A stretch of DNA of 64,000 bases, taken from NCBI RefSeq assembly GCF_021155775.2, contig NC_060232.1, forward strand, positions 9,679,257 through 9,743,256. Direction: 5' to 3'. This document shows, piece after piece, positions 36,275 through 47,815 of the stretch (position 1 is the first letter of the stretch; the number at the start of each line of letters is the position of its first letter). The notes beneath the pieces were generated by a model. The model saw only the letters and a program-made list of their open reading frames with translations. It had not been told where the DNA came from and made no database searches. The translations under genes and the position numbers were made by a program. Source of the DNA: Neodiprion pinetum. Lineage: Eukaryota; Arthropoda; Insecta; Hymenoptera; Diprionidae.

Positions 36275-36865
36275 ATTTGGTTGTCTAGTGATTCTGATTC
36301 CAAGGTACTATTTTGCTCTATTTTTTCAGTGAAATTTCACACCGGTTAAATTTAAAAACGGCAAAATGCAAATGACGGTTAACACGTGAATTTCGCTCAG
36401 GTCCTTTCAGATATCGATTGACCATCGCCCACTCGACGAAACGAGTTTGCTGGTAAATTACGCGTGTAATATATCCTGTTGGATAATTGAGTTGACTTTG
36501 GCCGGCGTATGACACTGCATTTGATCGTGCAGCTATCTCAATGAACAGAAGATCCATCATATGTGCAGATGAAACAGCTGATAATAGTTCGCACATCACA
36601 ACGATGATGGTAACCTTGGCGTTTACCGATCGATCATCAACGCGAGCTTAGCGTGTCGATGTTAATCGAGATACGTTCTTTATTTCACTTCATTCCCTCG
36701 ATAACAGGTATAACTTAAAATAATTCATAATTATAGCTTATACATAGTATAGAAAAACTGCGGTAAACTCTACTTGGTAGAATACTGAGGATACATATAT
36801 GGCTATTTGCTAGTCATAAATAAATACAAAGGTTTTAAATGTAAATGAACATCGTGCTTCGAGGA
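36275..36865. other. Spacer between CA-A and CA-B
   Basis: This 590-bp stretch should contain the CA-A promoter and the CA-B 3' UTR. A minus-strand frame at 36318-36599 (93 codons, start MMCELLSAVSSAHMMDLLF) is open but shows no carbonic anhydrase homology. It could be upstream 5' sequence of CA-A or chance. Confidence 0.35.
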
Positions 36866-38969
36866 TTAACTTCCAAAAAATATTTCCCTTCCGTTTAGGC
36901 CTTGAACAGGGCGGAAGTTGGCGGTAATGCAGCCTCCCGAGTGGGACTTCATGTTGCGGAAAAGCTCGGCCTGTCTTTTCGTGATCCTTATTGGGTCCGG
37001 GAACAGGATCCACGTTACACATTCGTTGTAGGGTGGTGTGGTAAGAGAGCCGTGATAGGTGTAGTACCCACTACAGAGACACCGACCCTGCTTCATCCAG
37101 GCTAAAGCGTCTGCAATTATTTTTGTAATAATAGTCATCGAATCATGGTAATCTACTGGCTTTACTTTCGAGTTCCTAATCCTGCATAACGCGAAATTTA
37201 CTCACCATGCGGAAGTTCTGCCTTCGTGTTAGGCTCTACTACGTGATGGAGGTGGTCCGTAACCTTTGCGAATTGTGGATGATCCTCAGTTCTGTCATCG
37301 CCTACAACTTGCAGAAAGTAGCCAACAACAACAACACCGTCACGCTTGTCCAAGCAGTTTTCAAAAGTCTCATATCTTTTGTTGAAATGCACCGCGTGTG
37401 CTTCCATCGAGAACCTGACAGATTTTAAGAGCCACATTTGTTAAATGTCATTTTGTATATAGGTATGTATAAGAGAGTAGTTATAGTTGTATTCACAAAT
37501 TTAAGGAACTACTACGTTAAGAAGCAGAAAGTGCTAAAAAATTCCTGAAATGACAGAGAAAAACAACAAGCAAAGAATAACGAAATCAAATATTTACAAG
37601 AAACGTTCGGGCTTCGATAATGTAAAATAATGTTCAAAATTAATTAAATATTCTTGGTACTCTACTTGACCATTCCATGATTGGTAAATGCATGTATGAA
37701 CTATAATAAATTACTTCGTGACCAGAATTTACTTTTGAACTTGAAGCTCGACCCAATTTTGAAATCTTATGTATTTATTTAATGCTTACAATTTTCCGTT
37801 GAGAGAGTGTTCAGCACCATGACAGTTACTGGCTCCCCAGTGAAAGTGCAACTGTGCGAATTCGTACTCGTCCTTCAGAGGTCCTCCGGACAAAATGGCA
37901 GGCGGTCGGTCGAGGCTCATTCTAATCTCGGCTGTTCCGAGATTTCGAAAAAAAAAGAAAGAAAACTGAGTAAAACGCTGTTAGATCGGAGGAAAGCAGT
38001 CAATCGTATGTTCGCAGGGAGAAAAAGAGAGAGAGAGAGAAAGAGGGGCACAAGATAACGCGATTCTCAATTGCCATACCAAAGTTGACTCCATTTAGGT
38101 CTCACCTGTGTTTCCCGTGTTGTACATGAAAGCGCTTCCAAGTGGAGTCCAGTGTCCTGTCATTTTAAGTGGTGGAAACTCCTCGTTACGTACCACTTCA
38201 GTAGGTGCCAAATCAACGGGAGACTGACCAGTAGGTCCTAAAACGATATGTGTTGAGTACAGTGATTTGAGAGTACTTTGTCGTATATTTATATAATACA
38301 CATGTTTCAATTTGAAAATCTTGCCTTTGAGAATATCGAAATAAACGTCATTTAACTAATAAGTCACGAAAGTATTTTTACGGTCGTATGTACGATGATA
38401 CAGATATTGATAAAAAAATCGGTTTGAAAATTATTCAAAAAATACATTCAATGTGAGGTAAATTTTTTTATCTCAATATTATTTCTGTTTTTCTCGATTA
38501 TTTTCCTGACGTTGATTTTGCGATTCATAAGCAGCTGTACTGTAATAGCAAAAATATTTTTACAACTCCCCTGCTAAAAAAAATAATGATTTTTCAAAAT
38601 CGTAACCAATATTCACACTTTTACACACTTAATTCCTGCTCGATTATATTCAAGCAAGCCATGTATCGGCTGAATAATAAAAGATAATAATACCTTTGAT
38701 ATGTGTGCAGATCGTTCCGTCGTTTTTTAATTGCGTGGCTCCATTTTTGATGGCTTTAGATGAACGGAGGCCTGTAATTCACGTATTTACGAAAGGTTGA
38801 ATTAATCGTACTTTCGAAGAATAATTTCCTTGGATTTTCTTTTTTTTCCATAAAGATACTGACCTGCTCGGCAAGACAATTTGCAACACTCGGTGCTTGC
38901 GATGTTCCGAAGGCTAGCCTGGCGTCGCATGGAACGACGACGTAAAGCGCGAGTCTGATTTCCAGGCAT
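36866..38969 (-). CDS. CA-B: alpha-carbonic anhydrase with intact zinc site
   Basis: Minus-strand exons are 38864-38969, 38694-38771, 38106-38237, 37790-37931, 37206-37414 and 36866-37110. All are GT-AG with matching phase, giving 303 aa. The family reversibly hydrates CO2 to bicarbonate. Zinc ligands are present as HFHWG (His134, His136) and EAHAVH (His159), spaced exactly as His94/96/119 of the family, and the SLTTPP loop (Thr199) and ECVTW are intact. The proton-shuttle position (family His64) is Asn104 in NTGNTAE, which usually slows turnover. The N-terminus has no signal peptide; it is strongly basic (RALRRRSMRRQ) and followed by a Cys-rich patch (ECCKLSC), suggesting a cytoplasmic or non-classically located enzyme. 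It is followed in the same direction by CA-A and faces CA-C divergently across 3.5 kb. Confidence 0.93.
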
Positions 38970-41900
38970 CGTGATGAACTTTCTTTCGCGCTATTGATTA
39001 CCTACAGAATAAACACGAGAAACAACTGTAATAGGTCATCAGTCACTTCTACGTTATCCCTACTGGATCACAAGAAAGTGATTTTTATTTACAGCCCGTC
39101 CGTTAAAACTGTCTGGATGTTTCTGTACGTCGTTTCACTGCTAGAACTTGATTGATGCACATTTTCTATGCACAACATCCTTGACCAATTATTAGCGAAA
39201 TCATAACTGACCTGTTAATTATGTGGTTACCGATGTGGTTTCAGCACTCTCACTTTTGCGTTCGAATCAATCTGAATTACAAATGAAAATCTCGCGACTG
39301 ATGCCGCACGTGACGACGACTCATACTTATAGTCACCTTTATTAGCTGATTGTCGATCATTATTTATGTGAAAATTCTTTGGTAATCCATGTGCGCGATA
39401 GGTTGACAGCTGCGTCGGCAGTTTCGCTTCGATATCTCATTGCAGATTGTTATCGGGTCGCAAATATTTCACGTGTTGTCCTGATAATCTTCACTTAATG
39501 CTAAGCGTAATAAATAGTCATTCGCATTATTCATTTACAAATGAATATTATGAAAACATCTCAGCTTCTAACCCGATTGCACCCACTTGCGTATATCGTT
39601 TAAGAAAACGAAGTTTCTTGCAGCTTGAAAGTAGTCCCGTGAAGGATTTTTTTTTTGTTTTTTATGGATTTAATCACAATCCGGTGAAACTAGTCATGTA
39701 ATATGTACGTGAACCTAGAACTCGAGTGCTACGCTACTGCTGTCAAGTATAGCTGCGTGTTAAGTGATTTTGATAGGAGATAAGTGAACCATTATTTATT
39801 ACCTATCAGAAAATAAACAATCAGGGAATTAATTAAATGGCGAACACTAGATACCCTCAGAATTAGATATTACAACTGGTTTTGTCTCAAGTGGATTTAT
39901 GAGGCTTGAATAGTAATCTCATTCATAAACAAATTCTGGTGTATGAACTACGTTACTGTGTATACATGTAAATACATGTTTTAAGTTCCTATTTCAGGCC
40001 CTCTGACGTTCGTTTCACTTCACAGATTATCTACAGGAATGAATTGTGCTTATATAGGAATAAATAAATTAATGTTTCAAAGCAAAATGGTTTTGAAGTC
40101 TTTGTAACAGCAACGTCGATTCCACGAACATAGAAAAATTGACAAAAGTTTCGTTGGTAAGAAATAAGAATATTTGTATCTTTAGTTAGTGACAGTTTTA
40201 AAACTCGAAACTAGTCAGGCATTTTTCGAATAAATACTTCTGTTAAAATGATTTCCCATCGAAGTTTTGTCTGTCATCCGTGATGAAATAGAAACCTTTC
40301 GAAACCCAAAATATTTTGTCGAGAATAGTTAAATGTTTATTTCGGTTTAAACATCACCAGGTGTGAAGAATCGATAAATCAAAACCAGTTTTATATTAGT
40401 ACAGAAAAAAACTGATTTTTCTTAGAAAACAGATACAACCTGCAACTGAATCTGCATTTCCCTCATTTACCGAAATCAACACATAACTACTGCAGCCTTT
40501 TCAATTCGCTTTGAATGCTACAATAATAATTCACTTACATAGTATTATGAACAAGTATATTCAACACACGTTGCACGACTAATTAGCGAGACGTTGATAG
40601 ATTTTTAATTAGCATTAATCGCAGGTTGCATGCGGTGTAGTTGAAAATCCTAGGTATGAAGTATCGTCCCGGCTTTACTCGCAAATGATCGATCACATAA
40701 AACACTTTCGTAAAAGCCCCGTGCAAAACGCTTGTATCTGTAATGTACGAAAGTGCAATTATATGGTACGAGAGTTCATGTGATTTTTAGATTTCGATGA
40801 ATAAATTATTACGCGCGAAATGTCACTATAAAACAACGATTTTCAGTGGGGTTTATAAGGATCCCGTGCATATATAATACTATAACAGGAATAAATTTAT
40901 TTTCATTACCGCTGGATAAAATAATACTTTTCTTGATGTTCGTATTTCGCTTTAAATCTGGAATTACGTTGCTGACGCATTTTTGCTTCTGTCATGCGTT
41001 TTATTTAAAGCCTTATTCATTGTCTGCTGTCAATTCGCATCATCTTGAATTAAGATCATGTAGTAGTACTGCACAGTAATGTTTATCAATAGAATCCCAA
41101 TGAATCACTATTTTTTTGGAATCAAACCTGAAACGAGTTTTCTTTATATATAAATTTCACGTGTCTATGATCAACGTATCATTTGTTTCTCCCGTCATTT
41201 GCCTCGCTAGTCATTGGCGCATAAAATTTAAATAGCACGGAAACTCGTTCCAGTTTTTATTCCAAATAAATAGTGAGCCATTGGGGATACATTAATGATC
41301 ATTATTGTACAGTAAAATACATAAAAGCCTTAACCTTCCGGCTAATTTGATTTCGTTCCCAAACAAAATGCGCGTTCAATTCTATCGCAACCATATGTCA
41401 ATGACTGGTGATGCAACTGACATAACAAAATGAGATGGAGCGTCACATAATTCGTATAGAATCGAAGTTGCATTTTGTTTCGGACTGAAAACAAGTTAGC
41501 TGGAAGGTTAAGGCATTTATGCACATACATCTGTACCAAAATTACCTTGTTTCATAAATTACACACTTGAACATTTTAAAGGTTATATAAAGAAACAAGA
41601 TTTTACTTTACCTAAAAGACGCAATAATCTACGTGGTTGCAGGTGTCACTGATGTAATGTAACGTCATTGGGTAATGAAGAGGGCGTAAGATTGCAAAAA
41701 GCGCCTTCAGCTACCTCTTTTTCATCATTAATGATGATGGGTGGCGGCTAACAAAATTGAGCTCTTATGTAATAGCAGTAATTCAACTTGTACTGCATTT
41801 TACAGTCGTGATAGCTAGAAATTTATCAGGTACTTTTCAGGAATACTAGACCAGTGACATTTTGGGAATAAATACGACTAGTCGCTTGAATTCTGCGTGT

Positions 41901-42503
41901 GTATGATGTTAACGATCGACGACGAGAACAAATTGGTGCAAACAATCTTGCCAGAAAAATTCGTTGATGTACCAGAATAATCATACCAGGCAAATAAGTG
42001 ATATTCATTTAGTGTGAGGAAATTCGCGATCAAGAAAAATAGACTACTCTTCGCTCTTCATTGGAAATATTTTCTTATACGAATCGAATAACATTTCCAC
42101 GTGCAATCGTGACCGTAACTCACGTGTTTGATTGCGAGGGACTGGGTTTTCAATCGATTGTCGGTATCTGTACTGGATGATAACTTATATCTATTCTGCA
42201 CGGTTGCCTAACTCGAATTTATCGATTGTTCAATGCACGGAGTTGTCAGCTTGATGTTTTTGTACACACGGAACAAGCCAGCGTCAATCCCACTGTTTTG
42301 TCTCTCTATAGTAATTGATTTAACACAAAAATATTTTCAAGAATTTTTGTACACGTGTGAAAAATAAATAAATGAATGAGAAATAAAATTTCCAAGTAAT
42401 CTGGAGGCTGGTGTCAATATAACGAAGAAATTGGCGTGACGAATTCTGTTCCCCATGTTCCGCGATAAACCAAATCCCATTCTGTACTCTCAGGTTCATC
42501 AAA
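38970..42503. promoter_or_regulatory. Intergenic region between divergent CA-B and CA-C
   Basis: This 3.5-kb stretch separates the two divergent start codons and must include both promoters. No coding sequence is supported. It holds one small inverted-repeat element (41321-41521). Confidence 0.4.
41321..41521. mobile_element. 200-bp inverted-repeat element (MITE-like)
   Basis: The left arm ATAAAAGCCTTAACCTTCCG is mirrored by the right end TGGAAGGTTAAGGCATTTAT. The similarity continues inward for about 70 bp per arm (AACAAAATGC and ATTCTATNCG on both sides). The element would fold into a hairpin with about 60 bp of loop. No ORF. Confidence 0.7.
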
Positions 42504-44646
42504 ATGTTTGACATTTCACTACCAGAATTTTTGGTCGTGTGTGGCAGCGTCCTGCTCATAGGTACGACCGAGACATGTTTATACTGTGAAATGAAAATTG
42601 ACCATCAACGAGTATTTGTAACCCAGGAGTTTTGCGGCCCGAAAATTTCTGGCATGATCCGCAATGCCGAGAGCCTTTTCTTGGTTAGAAATCAATCGGT
42701 ACTCGTGAAGTCTCACTGACAGTAAATTTGTCCGTTAGAGATAAGATTTCCTGCCGCATATTCGCTTTCGATCTTATCACTGACGGATGACATCGTATTA
42801 TTGGGGAATAGTACCTAACAAAAAACTGGCTACCAGTAACTGTCCTCAATTCCCTTGACATGGCATTTATTGTAGCCCCGTGATTATCCGCTTAAATCTC
42901 TTTGCAGCCTTGCTCCTGACGGAAATTCTGGACTGGACCCAGCTTTTCGCGCCGTTGGATTGCCAACACTCGCCAGTTTTCATATTCGGATATGCGGACC
43001 ACAACGGACCTCATACTTGGAAACTCTCTTACCCGGAGAGTGGCGGAAGCTCTCAATCCCCCGTCAACATTGTCACACGCTCGGCATGTGTCGTTCAACC
43101 GAGCGAACCTCTCAAGTGGAGAGGATACAGCATCCAGCCAGTGTCTATGACGATGGCCAATGACGGCAATAACGGTACGTTACCGGACGGTTGATTCAAT
43201 TTTCCCGAGTGAGTCGTTAACTGTCCATTAAATCGTAACTGAACCTACATTCGCTCGGAATGAATCGTTCCCAAAAATGCTGAACTGGATCTCGAGCCAT
43301 TATGACTTCCACTCGATATCAAATGCCACAATTCAATTTGCGAATCATTTTTTCTGTTTCATCTAAATACGAATAGTGTTGGTTTGCGCCTTCTGGACTC
43401 GATCTTCAAGGCCTTCCATTCAGGGAGGTCCGCTCAACGGCTGCTACGATTTTTACTCGATGATGTTCCACTGGGGTCCGTCGGATGTCGAGGGCAGCGA
43501 ACACACTCTCGACTACGTCCGTTACCCTATGGAATTACAGATGATCCACGTTAAGCGAGGCTTCAACTCTCCCCTTGACGCTATCGTACTAGGAGCGAAG
43601 GACGGTGTGATGATCATTTCGTTCTTTTTCCAGGTGAGCCGCGGGATCCAAACTTTTTTCGTACAGTGACGAGGAGACCGTCTTGCATTGACATGCCTTG
43701 TGATGGTGCATTTTTATTTTTGAACAGATCACCAACGTGGAAAATCCCTATTTGGACCACATCGTTACCAACTTATGGCGAGTCAGTCAACCCGGCGCAA
43801 AGGCTTACATTCCCCCGTTTCCTCTTGAATGGATGTTTCCACCGTTCGAAAAGAATTACTATACCTACAACGGCTCTTTGACGCAGCCACCGTGCAGCGA
43901 AATCGTCACTTGGATAATTCAACCAGAACCAATCGCAATCTCATCAAGCCAAGTTAGTTTGATATCAGGCTTTAGGAATTGTGACGCTTGTTATCTGAAA
44001 TCCCAAGGATATTCTCGTTATAAGATCTTTGGTGGGGAACTGAACAAATATAACTATCACTAACATAAGTGACTGCTAGTCAATCATTATACTATTTTGG
44101 TTTGAAGTATGAAAAAAAAAAAACACTTCAACGCCGAGTTTTAGGCTATCTTCTCCAGCGTTGTTGAAAATTACAAATAATTATGACTCAATAACATTGC
44201 CGCTGTCGTATATTATAAAGCGAGTCAATCAAGTGATTCAATTTTGTTTTCATTAAGGTATAGTGAAAAGTCATTGATCATACACTGCTATTAGGTGTTC
44301 AATTATCACTGACTTGAATGTCATTACTTTCGGGTGTTTTTTTTTGTTTCTCACGTTATCAAGTAAAATGCATATCAGTAGATATTTTTGCAATGATTAA
44401 ACAACTTAATTTGTGTTGTTTCTGGTACAGGCAGCATTATCAGTCCATGTTCTTGAAAATATAGTACAATCTCAAACATTAATTCAATAAGATTGTAACA
44501 TTTTATGAATGTTGCATAACAACCTAGTTGCGGATGCTTTTCAGGTCGCGAAATTCCGAAAGCTGTGTTCACTGGACGGTCCGATTCTTCTGAACTCACG
44601 GCCCGTGCAAAAGCTCAACGATCGAAGTATTTACTTACACGAGTAG
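42504..44646 (+). CDS. CA-C: secreted carbonic anhydrase-related protein
   Basis: Exons are 42504-42561, 42908-43174, 43377-43633, 43728-43952 and 44545-44646 (GT-AG, phases agree, 302 aa). The N-terminus is a hydrophobic signal peptide or anchor (LVVCGSVLLIALLL). Carbonic anhydrase landmarks follow: HTWKLSYPESGGSSQSPVNI, IQGGPLNG, GSEHTLDY, YYTYNGSLTQPP, EIVTWIIQPEP and NSRPVQKLND. The zinc site is degraded: MFHWG gives Met138 in place of His94, His140 is kept, and ELQMIH gives Gln163 for His119. The position of His64 is Asn. It is probably non-catalytic but folded, acting outside the cell or at the surface. Intron positions differ from CA-A/CA-B in the 3' half. Reading through the exon 4 donor gives an alternative 37-residue tail ending at 44063. 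Confidence 0.93.
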
Positions 44647-47453
44647 AATGCAGTACTGGTAGCACAATTAGCTTTCTTCGATCAAGGACACCGATGACAT
44701 GCGTAATCGCACGTGAAGAATTATAAGTGAGCAGAAGTCAAATTACTAGTTTCATATTTTTAGAGATTTCGAAATCTGTGAATATTTTGTAACATACATA
44801 TACTAAATTTATTATCCTTCATGTGTGTATTTTTTTTCTCTCTTACACGTCATTCCATTGCATAAAATGATGAAACAATTTTCGAAAATATATGAGACTG
44901 TAATGCTATTTATATCATACGTGACACGAGTTATTAAAAATAACTTTTTCTGAAACGACAGGTTTTTTGGAACTCCTCGAGTGCAGCAGGTATATACCGA
45001 GAGGAAATGGTAAGGTTAGCAAACTAAGTGACCGAGTGCGCATGCGCAAGCCTTGTTGTCTTCTCACGCAGGTTGGCCACCCCAAACTTCAGCTGTTAAG
45101 CGCGGTACACAGAGGTTATACAGGCATTGCGAATTTTTTTTAAAATAACGAAATTTCGAATAATGGATCAGTGATTCGAGAAAACTTGGCAAACTTTCGT
45201 TGTTAACAAAGCGATGAATTATGACTATTTGGCAACTGCTACGAGTCATCATAACAACAATATAATCAAATAAAAAGAAGTTGGCTGGCCTGCCTTGCAG
45301 ACGAAAATATTTCCGCGGCATCATTTCTGCGACCAATAGATATGAATTATGTATCTCGCGCATGCGCAGTCGTTCACTCAGTCAACTAGTTTTCACATTT
45401 TCATCTCGGTACGTATACAACACAGTCATATTTTCACGTCAATAATTATTTAGCATCTCTCGTGACGACTAACAAACATATACTTCGTATATCTTTTCAC
45501 TTAATATACCTATGTACAAACAATTTCTTACACGGTATGTAACGGATTCACCGTAAATATATAACTTGTATACATACAATAGAGATTTGTATAATATTAT
45601 TCAACATAGCCTGATGCGGGTATACTTATAACTTCTCTCAGGACATTTTCAATTTGGATACAATTACACTCTTTACATGGACAGATAACTTCAAACCGAA
45701 GTAGTATTTCCTCACTTCGTTCAGAGCGATTGCTTGTAACATTTATAAGCGGTTATATACATACGGTAAATACATACGTTTAAGCGGCGATTCAACCACG
45801 ATATATTGACGAGTGTTCATAAGGGAAAAAGCGGCTAAAAATCTCACGTATCGGTGTGGTAAAATAATCATTGCTTGAAGTATAATATTTTCGGTCATTG
45901 ATGGCACGGATAGATTTCTGGGTGACACGGTTTATTTGTACTGAATGGATATTAAACATTCTTTAATTGCATTCCAAATTTTATACCTTGTAGTTGCATC
46001 GGAATCGATGTTCCAAGAATAGGTCACTTTGACCCAGGTTTTTATGAAGTTAAACATAGACGCAAACTAAGTATCAAAAAAATATACAAATATCACCAGA
46101 CGAATACCGATTTCATCCGGATCGATGTATAGAGATAGCTCAGATGAATGTAACGTTAATACAGACGTGTGACTGACACAATTCGCACTCTTCGTAAAAC
46201 CACGGTATATCCTACAACTATTACTTATGTACCACTTATCGACGAAGTCACATTGGACTCATGCCTTCGGTTCAAGCTTTACAATTGACTCTATACAATA
46301 GTATCATTTCTTACATTCTGCATGGGTGGAATTCTTCCCAATTGAAAATTCAACTTACAATCGAGGTAATTTTCCATGCTTGGTTCTGACATCGTTTACG
46401 TACCACACGGCAAGCGGAAGTCCAAGCAGTTTTGCCTGCATGCAGTCATATTCGGAAATTAAACTCTTTTCCACGTATCGTGCGGTAATTTGATTAGAAC
46501 CAGATGTTGTATACGTGAACTCGGAAGTTAATTACTCCGTGAAAATCATCAGTAAAACGGTTTGAGGGTGACGGACTGAGACTTCTTGATCAAAATTCAC
46601 AGTGATTAATTTCAGCACGAATTTTCAAGTGTTGAATTCCACTTTGCGAAGAACGTGAATGTAATATTCCTCGAATAGCTTGTTTGATGTTCAATCTTCG
46701 AGCTTGTAGTATGCACCGTACGAATTAACAATTTTCTGATTGGGATCATACGTGTGAGTTAATAAGATTATGTCAAATAGTAGAAGAATAAATTTCTCCC
46801 TGGCGTAAAAATTCAGAGATCAGTTAATTATCAGTTAAATGAATTGTACACTCCAATGCGTAATGATCAATCCTTAAGTGCAACAAGGCCACATGCGTTT
46901 TAATTAAAAATATTTAGAAGTTGAATTACGTCACAAACAGAAGACGTTTACATTATAATGCGTGCCGCATTCACGCGTGGACCTATAAACAATTCCGAGT
47001 CGTGATCAGCTAGGATATAATAAAATGAAGCTCCGAATGCGGTTTCAACAATTGTTTCGTATTGTTTGTTTTTCTCCCATTTCACATTTAGGTGCTAATA
47101 CTTTGTGACTGTACTAACAGCAAGAACAACACTAGTCGAATTTAAATCTGCGGTTCACGTAATATTCATTATTTGATAGAAAGCCTCGTATACAGGTTCG
47201 GAAACTCCGCTCAATTTTCGATGCTGGGGGCGTCTCAAAAACTGTCCAAGACTACGTCCGTGTACATAAAGTGTCCATAAAATAGAGTGAAATTAAGATG
47301 ACGTTGCTGTAGAAAAAATTCTACAAAGCGCCAATCAGATTGAAGTATTATTGCTTATGAACGCCATTCTGGCGACTTATTGAACCACTATTTCTAGCTT
47401 TATGGTGGACACTTTTTCAGTTAAAACCAATTTGAGATTCTTTTTACTTACCT
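44647..47453. other. Intergenic, no supported gene
   Basis: AT-rich sequence with only short frames. It contains one inverted-repeat element (45017-45388). Downstream flank of CA-C and of the minus-strand genes to the right. Confidence 0.45.
45017..45388. mobile_element. 372-bp MITE-like element with TGCGCATGCGCA in both ends
   Basis: Terminal inverted repeats of about 34 bp (45017-45050 and 45355-45388) pair symmetrically around 45202.5. The best-conserved part is AGTGANCGANTGCGCATGCG. Inner sequence is not coding; a minus-strand frame of 99 codons across it is incidental. Flanking TTAG/CTAG-like sequence is at most a weak target duplication. No transposase is present, so it depends on another element. 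Confidence 0.7.
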
Positions 47454-47729
47454 CTACCCTTCATAATCAGGCGATACGTTCCCCACCACCAGAGTTGCCG
47501 GGCCTGTATACAAGACCGTGGCATTGACCATTCTAGCTAATCGCTGCGTCAACGCTGCGTACAAGAATTTCTTATCATCGATTGAAGTAACGTTCAACGA
47601 CTTGTCGACATACTCGAATAGCACAAGGACGTAATTCGTTCGTTCGGTCGACGTATGGAATAATAGCAACAAACATAGGTTTTGCCTGCTTCGAGACGCG
47701 TTATCGTCGCACGAGACACTCTTCTGACT
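47454..47729 (-). CDS. Unidentified exon-like ORF downstream of tetraspanin
   Basis: A minus-strand frame of about 90 codons follows an ACCTAGTCAG acceptor and ends at a TAG two bases before a GTAAGTAA donor-like site. The text includes a leucine run (LCLLLLFHTS), two N-glycosylation-type sites (NVT, NAT) and YTGPATLVVGNVSPDYEG. Composition and amino-acid order look coding rather than random, possibly an extracellular domain, but no family is recognised and no partner exon was found. It could be a gene relic or a lineage-specific exon. Confidence 0.3.
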   Translation of the reverse strand, partial: SQKSVSCDDNASRSRQNLCLLLLFHTSTERTNYVLVLFEYVDKSLNVTSIDDKKFLYAALTQRLARMVNATVLYTGPATLVVGNVSPDYEG

Positions 47730-47815
47730 AGGTTTTTATGCAAGCTGATTTATCTGGTCTACTCCGTCAGATTTTTGACGCTAAGAACGGGCAACGGTCG
47801 GCTGTTAAGTCGCAT

